Shown here piece after piece: positions 45,574 to 55,580 of a stretch of DNA of 64,000 bases. Numbering within the stretch: position 1 is the first letter of the stretch; the number at the start of each line of letters is the position of its first letter. The notes beneath the pieces are model-generated. The model made no database searches, was not told where the DNA came from, and was given only the letters and a program-made list of their open reading frames with translations. Location of the stretch: assembly GCF_001938945.1 (NCBI RefSeq), contig NZ_MKIO01000033.1:156268-220267 (forward strand), given 5' to 3'. Both the position numbers and the translations under genes were made by a program. The DNA comes from Xaviernesmea rhizosphaerae (GTDB lineage Bacteria; Pseudomonadota; Alphaproteobacteria; Rhizobiales; Rhizobiaceae).

Positions 45574-47076
45574 GTGTCAAAGCAGACGCCCACATTGGAA
45601 AAGGCAACGCTGGACAAGGAACTCGACAAGCTGACGCTGGCCGAGCAGGCGGTCTATCATGTTCGCCGGCCCTCGGCCTGGCTGGGGTTTGCCGCCGTCT
45701 TCCTGGTCGTCAGTGGGCTGTTCGCCTATTCGCAGGCCGCCGGCCAGCCTGGAACGGTGATGATCATCGCCGCCGCCGCCATGGCTGCCTATATGGCGAT
45801 GAACATCGGCGCCAATGACGTCACCAACAATGTCGGCGCGGCCGTCGGCGCCAAGGCGATCTCGCTGCGCACCGCGCTGATGATCGCTGCGGTCTGCGAG
45901 GTGGCCGGCGCCGTCTTTGCCGGCGGGCGGATCACCTCGACCATCGAAAGCGGCATCGTCCACATGGCCGACATGCCGAGCCGCGACACCTTCGTCTGGG
46001 TGATGATGGCCGCGCTGACCTCCGCCGCCATCTGCGTCAACATCGCCACCTGGTCGAGCGCAGCCATTTCCACCACCCATTCCGTTGTCGGCGGCATCCT
46101 CGGCGCAGGGATCGCCGCCGCCGGGATCGGCACTGTCGACTGGCCGTCGCTCGCCTCGATCACGGCAAGCTGGGTCATCACGCCCTTTCTCGGCGGTGGC
46201 ATCGCCGCGGCCCTGCTCGCCTTCATGAAGATCAAGGTGGTCTATCGCCAAGACAAGATGGAAGCGGCCGGCTTCTGGATCCCGATCATCATCGCGCTGA
46301 TGGTCGGCACCTTCACGGTCTATTTCGCGCTGATCTGCATGGACCGCGTGGCGCGCGTGCCGGCCAACCATGCCTTGGCGATAGGGCTTGCCACCGGCCT
46401 CGTCACCTATATGGCCTTTGCGGGCCGCATCCGGCGGCAGGCGCTTCTGATGGGCGACGGCAAGCATGCCATGCGCCGTCTGTTCCGCGTGCCGCTGATC
46501 CTGTCGGCGGCCCTGCTCTCCTTCGCCCACGGGGCCAACGATGTCTCCAATGCCATCGGTCCGCTCTCGGCCATTGTCTCGGCCAGTTCCGGCCTGGCGC
46601 CCGAGCCCTATACCGTGGTTCCGCTCTGGGTCACGCTGATCGGTGCGCTCGGCATTTCGCTGGGCCTGTCGCTCTACGGCCCGAAGCTGATCCTTGTCGT
46701 GGGCGCGGGCATCACCAAGCTCAACCCGATGCGCGCCTTCTGCGTGGCGCTGGCCACAGCACTCACGGTGCTTCTCGCCGTCGCCATCCGCATTCCCGTC
46801 AGCACCACACATACGGCGGTGGGCGCGGTTTTCGGCATCGGCTTCTTTCGCGAATGGTTCACCCGCAATTCGCAGCTGCGCCTCGACTATGTTCGCCGCA
46901 AGACCGGCCAGACCGAGTTCCGCCAGCGCGAGGAGCCGGGCTCGGACGAGATGCAGCGCCGCCAGCTCGTCCGCCGCTCGCATTTCATGACCATGGTCGC
47001 CGCCTGGGTGGTCACCGTTCCGGCCTCCGGCGCGCTTGCAGCGCTGCTCTACACGGTGTTTATCCACATCTTCTGA
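45574..47076 (+). CDS. pit: Inorganic phosphate transporter, PiT family
   Basis: A 500-residue inner-membrane symporter with about 11-12 membrane segments. The duplicated family signatures are GANDVTNNVGAAVGAKA in the first half and GANDVSNAIGPLSA in the second, with STTHSVVGG and STTHTAVGA as the paired C-terminal repeats. PiT proteins bring in metal-phosphate with protons. The start is GTG 45574, with GGAG 8 nt upstream. The PhoU-like (DUF47) gene that often precedes pit in rhizobia is absent; instead there is a structured leader. No Pho box was seen. Confidence 0.93.
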   Translation: MSKQTPTLEKATLDKELDKLTLAEQAVYHVRRPSAWLGFAAVFLVVSGLFAYSQAAGQPGTVMIIAAAAMAAYMAMNIGANDVTNNVGAAVGAKAISLRTALMIAAVCEVAGAVFAGGRITSTIESGIVHMADMPSRDTFVWVMMAALTSAAICVNIATWSSAAISTTHSVVGGILGAGIAAAGIGTVDWPSLASITASWVITPFLGGGIAAALLAFMKIKVVYRQDKMEAAGFWIPIIIALMVGTFTVYFALICMDRVARVPANHALAIGLATGLVTYMAFAGRIRRQALLMGDGKHAMRRLFRVPLILSAALLSFAHGANDVSNAIGPLSAIVSASSGLAPEPYTVVPLWVTLIGALGISLGLSLYGPKLILVVGAGITKLNPMRAFCVALATALTVLLAVAIRIPVSTTHTAVGAVFGIGFFREWFTRNSQLRLDYVRRKTGQTEFRQREEPGSDEMQRRQLVRRSHFMTMVAAWVVTVPASGALAALLYTVFIHIF

Positions 47077-47151
47077 CCACCGCCTCCGGCCGGCGTGGCG
47101 GCGATGCCTTCGCCCGCACCCGGTGGAGGCGACTTTCGAGCAGGACCGGAT

Positions 47152-47889
47152 ATGAGAGCCAATTTCCGCATGCAGCGCCTGTTTCTTCAGGCCGCGCTCG
47201 CGCCTGACGCCGCCATCGAGGCCACGGGCGACCAGTTCAACTATCTCGCCAATGTGCTGCGGCTCGGCGAAGGGGCTGAGGTGCTGGTGTTCAACGGGCG
47301 CGATGGCGAATGGCGTGCGCGGCTGGCTTTCCCCACCCGCAAGCGGATTCAGATGATCCCGGTGGAGCAGACCCGGCCCCAGCCGCAGGCCGGCGATCTC
47401 CACTATCTCTTCGCGCCGCTGAAGACCGGACGGCTCGACTATCTCGTGCAGAAGGCGGTGGAGATGGGGGCCGGACGGCTTGTGCCGGTCATGACCCAGC
47501 ATGTGCAGGGCCGCATCACCAGCCTCGACCGGCTGCGCGCCAATGTGATCGAAGCGGCGGAGCAATGCGGCATCCTGTCGGTTCCGGCCGTGGACGAGCC
47601 GGTGCGGCTGGAGGCTCTGCTGGAAGGCTGGGACCCCGGCCGCCGGCTGATCTTCTGCGACGAGGGCGCGGCCGGCGACAATCCGCTCCCCCTGCTCGGC
47701 GCGATCGAGGAGCGCGCGCTCGCCTTGCTCGTCGGGCCGGAAGGCGGCTTTTCCGAGGGCGAGCGCCAGCTCCTGCACAGCCTGCCCTTTGTGACCGCCA
47801 TTCCGCTGGGGCCGCGCATCCTGCGCGCCGACACCGCCGCCGTCGCCGCACTCGCCGTCATTCAGGCAACGATCGGCGACTGGCGATAG
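47152..47889 (+). CDS. rsmE: 16S rRNA (uracil1498-N3)-methyltransferase
   Basis: A 245-residue SPOUT-class methyltransferase. The N-terminal PUA-like part ([22 protein letters not shown]) precedes the knot domain with [12 protein letters not shown] and [16 protein letters not shown], the SAM-binding hallmarks. It methylates U1498 in the decoding centre. AGGA lies 6 nt before the ATG. It precedes gshA, an arrangement common in alphaproteobacteria. Confidence 0.95.
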   Translation: MRANFRMQRLFLQAALAPDAAIEATGDQFNYLANVLRLGEGAEVLVFNGRDGEWRARLAFPTRKRIQMIPVEQTRPQPQAGDLHYLFAPLKTGRLDYLVQKAVEMGAGRLVPVMTQHVQGRITSLDRLRANVIEAAEQCGILSVPAVDEPVRLEALLEGWDPGRRLIFCDEGAAGDNPLPLLGAIEERALALLVGPEGGFSEGERQLLHSLPFVTAIPLGPRILRADTAAVAALAVIQATIGDWR

Positions 47890-48134
47890 ACCCAACATGA
47901 ACGGGCGCATCCTGCGGGAGCACCAGGCGGCTTTTCCCCAAGGAGCGGGAGAGGTGAGTTTGCCAAAACAAGATGGGAATCAGCATCTTGGGCGCATTCA
48001 GACCGGGCCGGCGGCGCGGGCTCGCAAGCATGAAAGAAATTCACTTGCTTAATGTGCGCCCGAAATGTCAGACAACCTGACCCGAGGCGAAGACGTGATC
48101 GACGCCCCGTTCCTGGCTTTCGGAAGAGACCCAT

Positions 48135-49508
48135 ATGGCCCGCGACACGACCGATGCAACGCCGATCTCCTCGATCGAGGATCTGACCGACTATCTGGCC
48201 GGCGGCTCCAAGCCGAAAGAGGCTTTCCGCATCGGCACCGAGCATGAAAAATTCGTCTTCTTCAAGGCGGACCATGCGCCGGTTCCTTATGAGGGCGAGG
48301 CGAGCATCGCCGCGCTGATGAAGGGACTCAGCGAAAAGACCGGCTGGGAGCCGATCCTGGACGGGCCCGCAATCATCGGCCTGTCGGGCCCGGATGGGCG
48401 CGGCGCCATTTCGCTGGAGCCCGGCGGTCAGTTCGAACTCTCCGGCGCACCGCTGGAAACGCTGCACGAGACCTGCCGCGAGTCCAACCGGCATCTGGCC
48501 GATCTCAAGGCGATCGCCGATCCGCTCGGCATCGGCTTCCTCGGCATCGGCGGCAGCCCGCTCTGGAGCCTGGACGAAACACCGCGCATGCCCAAGTCGC
48601 GCTACGACATCATGACCCGCTACATGCCCAAGGTCGGCACGCAGGGCCTGGACATGATGTACCGCACCTGCACGATCCAGGTGAACCTCGATTTCTCCAG
48701 CGAGGAGGACATGCGCCGCAAGATGCAGGTCTCGCTGAAGCTGCAATCGCTGGCGACCGCGCTGTTTGCCGCCTCGCCCTTCACGGAAGGCCGGCCGAAC
48801 GGGCTGCTCTCCTGGCGGGGCGAGATCTGGCGCGACACGGACAACCAGCGCGCCGGCATCCTGCCCGCCGCCTTCCGGCCGGATTTCGGCTTTGCCGACT
48901 ATGTCGAATGGGCGCTCGACGTGCCGATGTATTTCGTCGTGCGCGATGGCCGCTACCACGATTGCACCCATATCACCTTCCGCCAGTTCATGGCCGGCGC
49001 GCTCAAGGGCGAGGTTGCCGACTGGCAGCCCAATATGGGCGACTGGACCAACCATCTCTCCACCCTCTTCCCCGATGTCCGTCTCAAGCGCTTCCTGGAG
49101 ATGCGCGGCGCCGATGGCGGCCCGTGGCGGCGCATCTGCGCCCTGCCCGCCTTCTGGGTGGGCCTGCTCTATGATGACGGCGCGCTTTCGGCAGCCGAGG
49201 AGCTGACCCGGCGCCTGAGCTATGGTGATGTCATCACCTTCCGCGACCAAGTGCCGTCGCGCGGGCTGAAGGCGGAGGTCAATGGCCTGTCGATGCTCGA
49301 TCTCGCGCGGGAGGCGCTGGCGATCTCGCGCCAGGGGCTGCAGGCCCGCGGCCGGCTGAACGCGGAAGGGGCAGACGAAAGCCACTTCCTCGCGCCGCTC
49401 GAAGAGGCTGTCGCCCGCCGCTCAACGCTGGCCGAGGAATTGCTGGCGCTCTATCATGGCCGCTGGAACCAGTCGGTCGCGCCGATTTTCACCGATTATG
49501 CCTATTAG
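48135..49508 (+). CDS. gshA: Glutamate-cysteine ligase (plant/alphaproteobacterial type)
   Basis: The 457-residue enzyme catalyses the first, rate-limiting step of glutathione synthesis. It has FRIGTEHEKF near the start, ISLEPGGQFELSGAPL, MYRTCTIQVNLDFS and YHDCTHITFRQF, all marks of the GCS2/plant-like class rather than the E. coli type. The plant-like class often depends on cysteine redox state, but no specific pair is claimed here. Glutathione would also gate the Kef-like antiporter at 7.5 kb. Confidence 0.95.
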   Translation: MARDTTDATPISSIEDLTDYLAGGSKPKEAFRIGTEHEKFVFFKADHAPVPYEGEASIAALMKGLSEKTGWEPILDGPAIIGLSGPDGRGAISLEPGGQFELSGAPLETLHETCRESNRHLADLKAIADPLGIGFLGIGGSPLWSLDETPRMPKSRYDIMTRYMPKVGTQGLDMMYRTCTIQVNLDFSSEEDMRRKMQVSLKLQSLATALFAASPFTEGRPNGLLSWRGEIWRDTDNQRAGILPAAFRPDFGFADYVEWALDVPMYFVVRDGRYHDCTHITFRQFMAGALKGEVADWQPNMGDWTNHLSTLFPDVRLKRFLEMRGADGGPWRRICALPAFWVGLLYDDGALSAAEELTRRLSYGDVITFRDQVPSRGLKAEVNGLSMLDLAREALAISRQGLQARGRLNAEGADESHFLAPLEEAVARRSTLAEELLALYHGRWNQSVAPIFTDYAY

Positions 49509-49640
49509 CAGGGCGAACAGCGGGCAGCGAGGGAACCACAACCCGTAGATTTCGTGAAACGCAGGATCGCAGCTGTTTTCCATTCAGACTTTGGCGCTAT
49601 ATTGCACAGCACCAAGAGACTGGGAGAAGGAGACGCCCGG

Positions 49641-50507
49641 ATGCTGCCGCTGTTCGATATGATGCTGCAGGCCCAGAACGGCCATGCAATGGACGTGATG
49701 GCCCGGCAGTTCGGGCTGGCTCAGGCCGAAATGGTCAAGGCCACCGCTGCGCTGATGCCGGCTTTCTCCATGGGGCTGAAGCAGAATGCTGCGAGCCCCT
49801 ATGATTTCGGCGCGCTGATGCAGACCATGGCGGCGCGCAGCTATGTCCAGTATTTCGAGGACATGACCAAGGCCTTCACCCCGCGCGGGATGGATGACGG
49901 CACGGTGGCAATGGAGCGGATCTTCGGCTCCAACGACGTGGCCCGCGCCGTGGCGGCGCAGGCGGCGCAGGTCACCGGCATCACCCAGGATGTGATGCGC
50001 CAGATGATGCCGGTCTTCGCCAATGCGCTGATGGGCGGCCTGTTCAAGCAGACCAGCGGGCAGATGCCGCCCCCCGCAACCCCTTTCGACGCCATGCCCT
50101 TCGCAGCCATGATGCGCCCGTGGATGGAAGCGACCGGCCTGATGCGCAAGCCCGAGCCGCCGCCGCGCATGCCGTTCGAGACGCCTTTCACCCAGGCCAT
50201 GCAGGCCTATTTCCAAGCGCTGTCGCAGGGCACGCAGCCGCCCAAGCCAGCACCCGAGCCCGTGCAGGATCTCTTCGCTGCCAATCCCTTCTTCAAGGCG
50301 TTCCAGCAGATGATGACGATCGGCATGGCCAAGCCAGAGCCGACCCCGCCGCCCGCACCCGAACCCGAGCCGACGATCGAGACCGCAACCACGCCCTTCC
50401 GCCAGATGGTCAACACCATGTTCGAGAGCGGCCTGGAAGCGCAGAAGGAATATGGCCGCGCGGTCGACCGGATCTTCACCTCCTACCGCACCGGCAAGGG
50501 CGAATAA
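49641..50507 (+). CDS. DUF937 domain-containing protein
   Basis: A 288-residue protein with an N-terminal DUF937 helical domain (LFDMMLQAQNG, MARQFGLAQAEM, LMPAFSMGL) followed by Pro/Met-rich stretches (PEPTPPPAPEPEP). The function is unknown; no enzyme motif or signal peptide is seen. AAGGAGA precedes the ATG at 49641; the open frame extends upstream but is not supported. It lies downstream of gshA in the same direction, 130 bp away. Confidence 0.88.
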   Translation: MLPLFDMMLQAQNGHAMDVMARQFGLAQAEMVKATAALMPAFSMGLKQNAASPYDFGALMQTMAARSYVQYFEDMTKAFTPRGMDDGTVAMERIFGSNDVARAVAAQAAQVTGITQDVMRQMMPVFANALMGGLFKQTSGQMPPPATPFDAMPFAAMMRPWMEATGLMRKPEPPPRMPFETPFTQAMQAYFQALSQGTQPPKPAPEPVQDLFAANPFFKAFQQMMTIGMAKPEPTPPPAPEPEPTIETATTPFRQMVNTMFESGLEAQKEYGRAVDRIFTSYRTGKGE

Positions 50508-50564
50508 CCCTTGCTGCGCAGAGCCTGATCGGCTGACGCGTCACGCGGGGCAATCAGAACGCAA

Positions 50565-50611
50565 CCAAAGAAAAAACCCGGCAAAGTGGTCGAAGGACCA
50601 GCTTGCCGGGT
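50565..50611 (-). terminator. Rho-independent terminator of the DUF1127 gene
   Basis: The stem ACCCGGCAA/TTGCCGGGT (50576-50584, 50603-50611) has an inner GGTC/GACC pair. On the minus strand it is followed by a T-rich run (TTTTTTCTTTGG), so it ends minus-strand transcription; the repeat B5 lies between it and the DUF1127 stop. Confidence 0.85.
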
Positions 50612-50665
50612 AAAGGCGAGGCGCTCGGCTTCAAGGCCCCGCGGGGAAGGTGTGCTTGGACGAAA

Positions 50666-50743
50666 CGTCCGATGCTCTAGATTTTTGTTTTTGCATCGGA
50701 TTTTTCCGAAAACCGGTTCCCACTTTTCGGTCCGATGCTCTAG
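50666..50743. repeat. Family B palindromic repeat (B5)
   Basis: A long B module (CTAGATTTTTGTTTTTGCAT to TTTTCGGTCCGATGCTCTAG) preceded by the right half of the short module (CGTCCGATGCTCTAG). Its last CTA, read on the minus strand, is the TAG stop of the DUF1127 gene. Confidence 0.85.
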
Positions 50744-51027
50744 CGCCTCAGCCGCTCATAGCGCTCCCGGCTGCGCCGGCGGGCGGCCTGGCTGAGATGC
50801 TGGGTCGGATCCTCGAAGAAGCGCGAGGTCACCGCTGACGAAAGATCCTTGCGCGTGATGCCGATATCGTCGAGCTGCGCATCCGTAAGGTCGCCGAGAG
50901 AGCCCGCGGCCTGTCGGTTTCGCACGAGACGGACCAGCGTGACGACCATGTTCGTCAGCCCATGAAGGCTGGCGGCAAAGGCACCCCGGCTGGGGATCGG
51001 GTCGCAATGGGTCTCGGTCGCGCGCAT
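50740..51027 (-). CDS. DUF1127 domain-containing small protein
   Basis: A 95-residue protein. The C-terminal DUF1127 motif (LGDLTDAQLDDIGITRKDL) follows an N-terminal amphipathic helix (MVVTLVRLVRNRQAAG). Larger family members in Agrobacterium influence phosphate uptake, carbon use and biofilm; short arginine-rich ones bind RNA. AGGAG lies 9 nt before the ATG. Its TAG stop (50740-50742) is formed by repeat B5, and a terminator follows that repeat. Confidence 0.88.
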   Translation of the reverse strand: MRATETHCDPIPSRGAFAASLHGLTNMVVTLVRLVRNRQAAGSLGDLTDAQLDDIGITRKDLSSAVTSRFFEDPTQHLSQAARRRSRERYERLRR

Positions 51028-51235
51028 GGCGTTTCACTCCTGTATCACGGCGCAGAAAGGCAACAGCCGGAAGCGGATGCTTTCGGCTGCAAAGGCGTTG
51101 GGGGTTGAGGGTTCCCCGGCGCCGCTCTCCCGAACGTCTGCCGGCTTGGTTATGGTCTGACCTTCGCCGATTGCTATTGATCAGTCCAACGAATGTTTCT
51201 AATGATATCCATCAAACTCTTTCATGGAGACTCCC

Positions 51236-52186
51236 ATGGCAGCGCCGCTCGACCTGGACCAGTTGCAGACCTTCGTCGCCATCGCCGATACGGGCAGCTT
51301 CACCAAGGCGGCCGATCGGGTGTTCAAGACGCAATCGGCGGTGTCCATGCAGATGCGTCGGCTGGAGGAGCGGATCGGCAAGCAGCTTTTTGCCAAGGAC
51401 GGGCGCGGCAACCGGCTGACGGCGGAGGGCGAGAAGCTTCTGAACTATGCGCGCCGCCTGATCCGTCTGAACAACGAGGCCGTGGCCTCCTTCGACGACA
51501 ACCGGCTGGAGGGGACTCTCCGCATCGGAACGCCGGACGATTATGCCGATCGCTACATGCCCGAAATCATCATGCGCTTCGCCAAGACGCATCCCAATGT
51601 CGAGCTGTTCATCGTCTGCGAGCCCTCGACAAGCCTGACGGAACGCCTGGCGCGCGGCGAACTCGACATTGCGCTCGTCACCCACAATCCGCGCGAGCGC
51701 CAGTCCGATGTCGTGCGCACCGAGCCGCTGTGCTGGGTGGCCTCCGCCAATCATCCGCTGGCGGAAGGCCAGGCGGTGCCGCTGGCCGTCGGCCGGCGTG
51801 ATTGCTGCTGGCGCCAGCTGGCCGCCGCCGCCCTCGACGCCGCCGGGCGCGACTATCAGATCCTGTTCACCAGCTGGTCCTCCACCGTCGTCGCCTCCGC
51901 CGTGCTCGCCGGCATGGCCGTCTCCGTCCTGCCGGAATCGGCCTTGCGCCCGGGAATGCGGGTGCTGAGCCAAGCCGAGGGCTTCCCTGCCCTTCCCGCG
52001 GTGCAGATCGGCATCATGAAGCGCCCCGGCCTCTCGCCCTCCCTCTCCAATGCGATCAGCAACCATATCGTCGCCTGCCTCGACAACATGAACACGGTCG
52101 CGCTGACCGACGAGAGCGAGGCCGAGATCAAGATCGCCAACCGCAATCGTCTGCGCAACGCCCCGGCGCTGCAGCCGGGATGGTGA
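51236..52186 (+). CDS. LysR-family transcriptional regulator
   Basis: A 316-residue regulator: winged HTH at 1-65 (LDQLQTFVAIADTGSFTKAA, then SAVSMQMRRLEERIG) and a periplasmic-binding-like effector domain (IGTPDDYADRYMPEI). The ATG at 51236 has GGAGA 6 nt upstream; 51224 is less likely. It lies 190 bp before the NCS2 permease gene in the same direction and may control it, though LysR genes are more often divergent from their targets. The effector is unknown. Confidence 0.92.
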   Translation: MAAPLDLDQLQTFVAIADTGSFTKAADRVFKTQSAVSMQMRRLEERIGKQLFAKDGRGNRLTAEGEKLLNYARRLIRLNNEAVASFDDNRLEGTLRIGTPDDYADRYMPEIIMRFAKTHPNVELFIVCEPSTSLTERLARGELDIALVTHNPRERQSDVVRTEPLCWVASANHPLAEGQAVPLAVGRRDCCWRQLAAAALDAAGRDYQILFTSWSSTVVASAVLAGMAVSVLPESALRPGMRVLSQAEGFPALPAVQIGIMKRPGLSPSLSNAISNHIVACLDNMNTVALTDESEAEIKIANRNRLRNAPALQPGW

Positions 52187-52380
52187 TTTTCCAGGCAAAA
52201 TCTCAAATGCCTTAAAATTGACCTTTACAACTTTCGCGCGGCCAACATAGTCTTCAGGTCGCACGAACGGGTGGCGATGAACCTTGATGCCCCGCAGGCG
52301 CCGCTTTCTGTCGAAGATGGCGGCGCCTGGGGACAGGGCCGGCACTCTCGGGCGGGCTGTCGAACCTTCCGGAGGGCTGC

Positions 52381-53796
52381 ATGACATCATCCCCGCATTC
52401 CATCGCGCCATTGGATCCCGTCGACCAGAAGCCGCCGGGCTCGCAATTGCTGCCGCTGGCGCTGCAGCATGTGCTGGTCATGTATGCCGGCGCGGTCGCC
52501 GTGCCGCTGATCGTCGGGCGGGCGCTATCGCTGTCGCCGGAAGAGGTGGCCTTCCTGATCAGCGCCGATCTCTTCGCCTGCGGCATCGCCACGCTGATCC
52601 AGTCCTGGGGCGTGCCGGGCGCCGGCATCCGCCTGCCCGTGATGATGGGCGTCACCTTCGCCTCGCTCGGGCCGATGCTGTCCATGGCCAATGCGCCCGA
52701 GATCGGGCTTCTCGGCATTTTCGGCTCGGTCATCGTCGCCGGCCTGTTCGGCATCGTCATCGCGCCGTTCATCTCGAGGCTTCTGCCGCTGTTTCCGCCG
52801 GTCGTCACGGGCACGATCATTCTCGTGATCGGCATTTCGCTGATGCGGGTCGGCATCAATTGGGCGGGCGGCGGCCAGCCGACCATCACGAAGATGGTCG
52901 ATGGCGTTCCCGGCGCCTTTCCCAATCCTGCCTACGGCCAGTTGCAGGGCCTGGGCATCGCGCTCTTCGTGCTGCTGGTGATCCTGGCGCTCCTGAAATG
53001 GACCACGGGCTTTCTGCGCAACATCGCCGTGCTGGTGGGCATCGTCGCCGGCTGCGTGCTGGCGAGCCTGCTCGGCCTGATGCATTTCGAAAAGGTCGGA
53101 CAGGCAGCCTGGGTGGATATCATCCTGCCCTTCCATTTCGGCATGCCGCAATTTCACCTGATCCCCTCGATCACCATGTGCATCGTCATGATCGTGGTGA
53201 TGATCGAATCGCTCGGCATGTTCCTGGCGCTGGGCGAACTCACCGGCCGGCGGGTGGACAAGGAGGCTCTGAAAAAGGGCCTGCGGGCGGACGGGCTGGG
53301 CACGCTGATCGGCGGCCTGTTCAACACCTTCCCCTATACGTCCTTCTCGCAGAATGTCGGCCTGGTCGGCGTCACGGGCGTGCGCAGCCGCTGGGTCACC
53401 GTCACGGGCGGGGCGATCCTGATCGTGCTCGGTCTCCTGCCGAAGATGGCGGCGCTGGTGGAGGCCGTGCCGCAGGTGGTGCTGGGCGGCGCCGGCCTGG
53501 TGATGTTCGGCATGGTGGCCGCAACAGGCGCGCGGATCCTGGCGACGGTCGATTTCAAGGGCAATGCCAACAATCTGTTCATCGTCGCCATCGCCGTCGG
53601 CTTCGGCATGATCCCGATCGTGGCGCCGGCCTTCTTCAAGGCCCTGCCGCATGACCTGCATCCGCTGCTCGAATCCGGCATCCTTCTGTCGGCCATCGTT
53701 TCCGTCGCGCTCAATGCCTTCTTCAACGGGGTGAAAAGCATCGAGGACGCCTCGACCGAGGCAGCCGGCGCGGCAGCGGCCGTGGAGCATGGCTGA
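52381..53796 (+). CDS. NCS2-family nucleobase (purine/xanthine/urate) permease
   Basis: A 471-residue membrane symporter with about 14 segments. It has LALQHVLVMYAGAVAVPLIVG at the start, the substrate helix motif MIVVMIESLGMFLALGELTG, and NTFPYTSFSQNVGLVGVTG, marks of the xanthine/uric acid branch rather than the uracil branch. It takes up purines with protons. The gene ends in a strong bidirectional terminator shared with katA. The preceding LysR gene is a candidate regulator. Confidence 0.92.
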   Translation: MTSSPHSIAPLDPVDQKPPGSQLLPLALQHVLVMYAGAVAVPLIVGRALSLSPEEVAFLISADLFACGIATLIQSWGVPGAGIRLPVMMGVTFASLGPMLSMANAPEIGLLGIFGSVIVAGLFGIVIAPFISRLLPLFPPVVTGTIILVIGISLMRVGINWAGGGQPTITKMVDGVPGAFPNPAYGQLQGLGIALFVLLVILALLKWTTGFLRNIAVLVGIVAGCVLASLLGLMHFEKVGQAAWVDIILPFHFGMPQFHLIPSITMCIVMIVVMIESLGMFLALGELTGRRVDKEALKKGLRADGLGTLIGGLFNTFPYTSFSQNVGLVGVTGVRSRWVTVTGGAILIVLGLLPKMAALVEAVPQVVLGGAGLVMFGMVAATGARILATVDFKGNANNLFIVAIAVGFGMIPIVAPAFFKALPHDLHPLLESGILLSAIVSVALNAFFNGVKSIEDASTEAAGAAAAVEHG

Positions 53797-53812
53797 CAAA
53801 CGCGCCAACATG

Positions 53813-53850
53813 AAAAAAGGCCGGACGCGAGATGCGCGTCCGGCCTTTTT
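53813..53850. terminator. Bidirectional terminator between the NCS2 permease and katA
   Basis: AAAAAAGGCCGGACGCG pairs with GCGTCCGGCCTTTTT over a short loop, giving a long GC stem flanked by A and T runs, so it can act for both convergent genes. Confidence 0.9.
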
Positions 53851-53898
53851 CACGAGATGAAGGGGCGGCATGCCGCCCCTTCCGAATGACAGACACCG

Positions 53899-55395
53899 TT
53901 ACTCGGCGGCCTGTGGCTTGTCGGCGCTGATCGTGTCGGCCTTGTAGCCATGTGCGGCTTCCAGCGCGGCGCGCACGCCGGCTTCATAGTCGGGATGCAC
54001 CTGCTTGAAGTGGGCCAGCTGGCGCTCGACGATCTCGCCGGGAACCCCGCCCATGGCGGCAGCGATGTTGGAGAACAGCCGTGCCTTCTGCCCGTCGTCG
54101 AACAGGTTGAACAGCGCGCGCGGCTGGCCGTAATCGTCATTGCCTTCGCGATGATCGAAGCGGGACATATCGCCGGAGATCCTGAGCGGCGGCTCCTGGG
54201 CGGTCTTGTTCTCCACCGGGCCGTTGAAGCTGTTGGGCTCGTAATAGGCGTCTGGATTGCCGGTGCGGATGCCACCATAGGTGTTCATCTGACCGTCGCG
54301 GTGGTAGTGATGCACGGGGCAGCGCGGCTGGTTGACCGGGATGTTCTCGTAATGCGTGCCGAGGCGATGGCGATGGGCATCGGCATAGGAGAAGACGCGG
54401 GCCTGCAGCATCTTATCAGGCGAATAGGCGATGCCGGGCACGATGTTGGAGGGCGAAAAGGCGGCGTTCTCGATCTCGGCGAAGTAGTTCTCGGCGTTGC
54501 GGTTCAGTTCCATCACGCCGATCTCGATCGGCAGATAGTCCGAATGCGGCCAGACCTTCGTCAGGTCGAAGGGATTGTACGGCGTCTTGTCGGCGTCGAG
54601 TTCCGGCATGATCTGCACCTGGACGGTCCAGCGCGGGAATTCGCCCTTGTCGATCGTGCCGAACAGCGCTTCCTGGTAGCCCTCGCGGGTCTTGCCGATG
54701 ATCGCTTCGCCTTCCTCGTTGGTATAGTGCTTGTGGCCCTGCTGGGTCTTGAAGTGGAACTTCACCCAGAAGCGCTCGCCGGCATCGTTCCAGAAGGAGA
54801 AGGTGTGCGAGCCGTAGCCGTTCATGTGCATCGGCGTCTGCGGCAGGCCGCGATCCGACATCAGGATGGTGACCTGGTGCAGGCTTTCCGGCGAGAGCGA
54901 CCAGAAGTCCCACATGGCGGTGGCCGAGCGGAGATTGGTCTTCGGGTGGCGCTTCTGCGTGTGGATGAAGTCGGGGAACTTGTAGGGGTCGCGCACGAAG
55001 AAGACCGGCGTATTGTTGCCGACCAGATCCCAGTTGCCTTCCTCGGTATAGAACTTCAGCGCGAAGCCGCGCACGTCGCGTTCATGGTCGGCAGCGCCCT
55101 GCTCGCCGGCAACGGTGGAGAAGCGGGCGAGCATCGGCGTCACGGCGCCGGGCTGCAGACACTTGGCCTTGGTGTATCTGGAAATATCGCCGGTGATGGT
55201 CAGCGTGCCATAGGCACCCCAGCCCTTGGCATGGACGACGCGTTCCGGAATGCGCTCGCGGTTCTGATGCGCCAGCTTCTCGATGAGCTGGTAGTCCTGC
55301 AGCATGATGCCACCGCGCGGACCGGCGGTCAGCGAGTTCTGATTGTCCGGCACCGGTGCGCCGGCGCTGGTCGTCATGGTCGGACGATCGCTCAT
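53899..55395 (-). CDS. katA: Monofunctional heme catalase
   Basis: The 498-residue small-subunit (clade 3-like) catalase removes hydrogen peroxide. The active-site histidine is in [11 protein letters not shown], the asparagine in [11 protein letters not shown], and the heme-ligand tyrosine in [15 protein letters not shown] perfect AAGGAGG precedes the ATG at 55395. It is divergent from oxyR, the expected peroxide-sensing activator, with a 185-bp shared control region. Confidence 0.97.
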   Translation of the reverse strand: MSDRPTMTTSAGAPVPDNQNSLTAGPRGGIMLQDYQLIEKLAHQNRERIPERVVHAKGWGAYGTLTITGDISRYTKAKCLQPGAVTPMLARFSTVAGEQGAADHERDVRGFALKFYTEEGNWDLVGNNTPVFFVRDPYKFPDFIHTQKRHPKTNLRSATAMWDFWSLSPESLHQVTILMSDRGLPQTPMHMNGYGSHTFSFWNDAGERFWVKFHFKTQQGHKHYTNEEGEAIIGKTREGYQEALFGTIDKGEFPRWTVQVQIMPELDADKTPYNPFDLTKVWPHSDYLPIEIGVMELNRNAENYFAEIENAAFSPSNIVPGIAYSPDKMLQARVFSYADAHRHRLGTHYENIPVNQPRCPVHHYHRDGQMNTYGGIRTGNPDAYYEPNSFNGPVENKTAQEPPLRISGDMSRFDHREGNDDYGQPRALFNLFDDGQKARLFSNIAAAMGGVPGEIVERQLAHFKQVHPDYEAGVRAALEAAHGYKADTISADKPQAAE

Positions 55396-55532
55396 GGGAA
55401 TTCCTCCTTGGAACGTTCCGTGGATGTCGGTTCTCCAGCCGCCCTCTTGCGGCCAGGCCCGCCTTGCAGCCGGCAGGTCCATAGCTGGTGCCCGGCTGTC
55501 ATCTGGCAAGACAGGTGTCTCACCAAAGTTTC

Positions 55533-55569
55533 ATAGTTTCCAATTGTATTTTCTAGGCGCACCGATTAT
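55533..55569. promoter_or_regulatory. Candidate OxyR-binding region between katA and oxyR
   Basis: An AT-rich stretch just before oxyR with ATAG at 55533 and TTAT at 55566, spaced in the N7 rhythm of OxyR tetrads (ATAG-N7-CTAT), though two of four quarter sites match poorly. Position between the divergent genes fits autorepression of oxyR and activation of katA. This is inference. Confidence 0.4.
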
Positions 55570-55580
55570 TTTTTCCTATC

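Noticed and set aside
45577..47910. 777-codon minus-strand frame
   Set aside because: Antisense to pit and rsmE; it lacks any domain.
55396..55580. Confident OxyR site
   Set aside because: Only two of four tetrads match well; kept as a low-confidence regulatory feature only.
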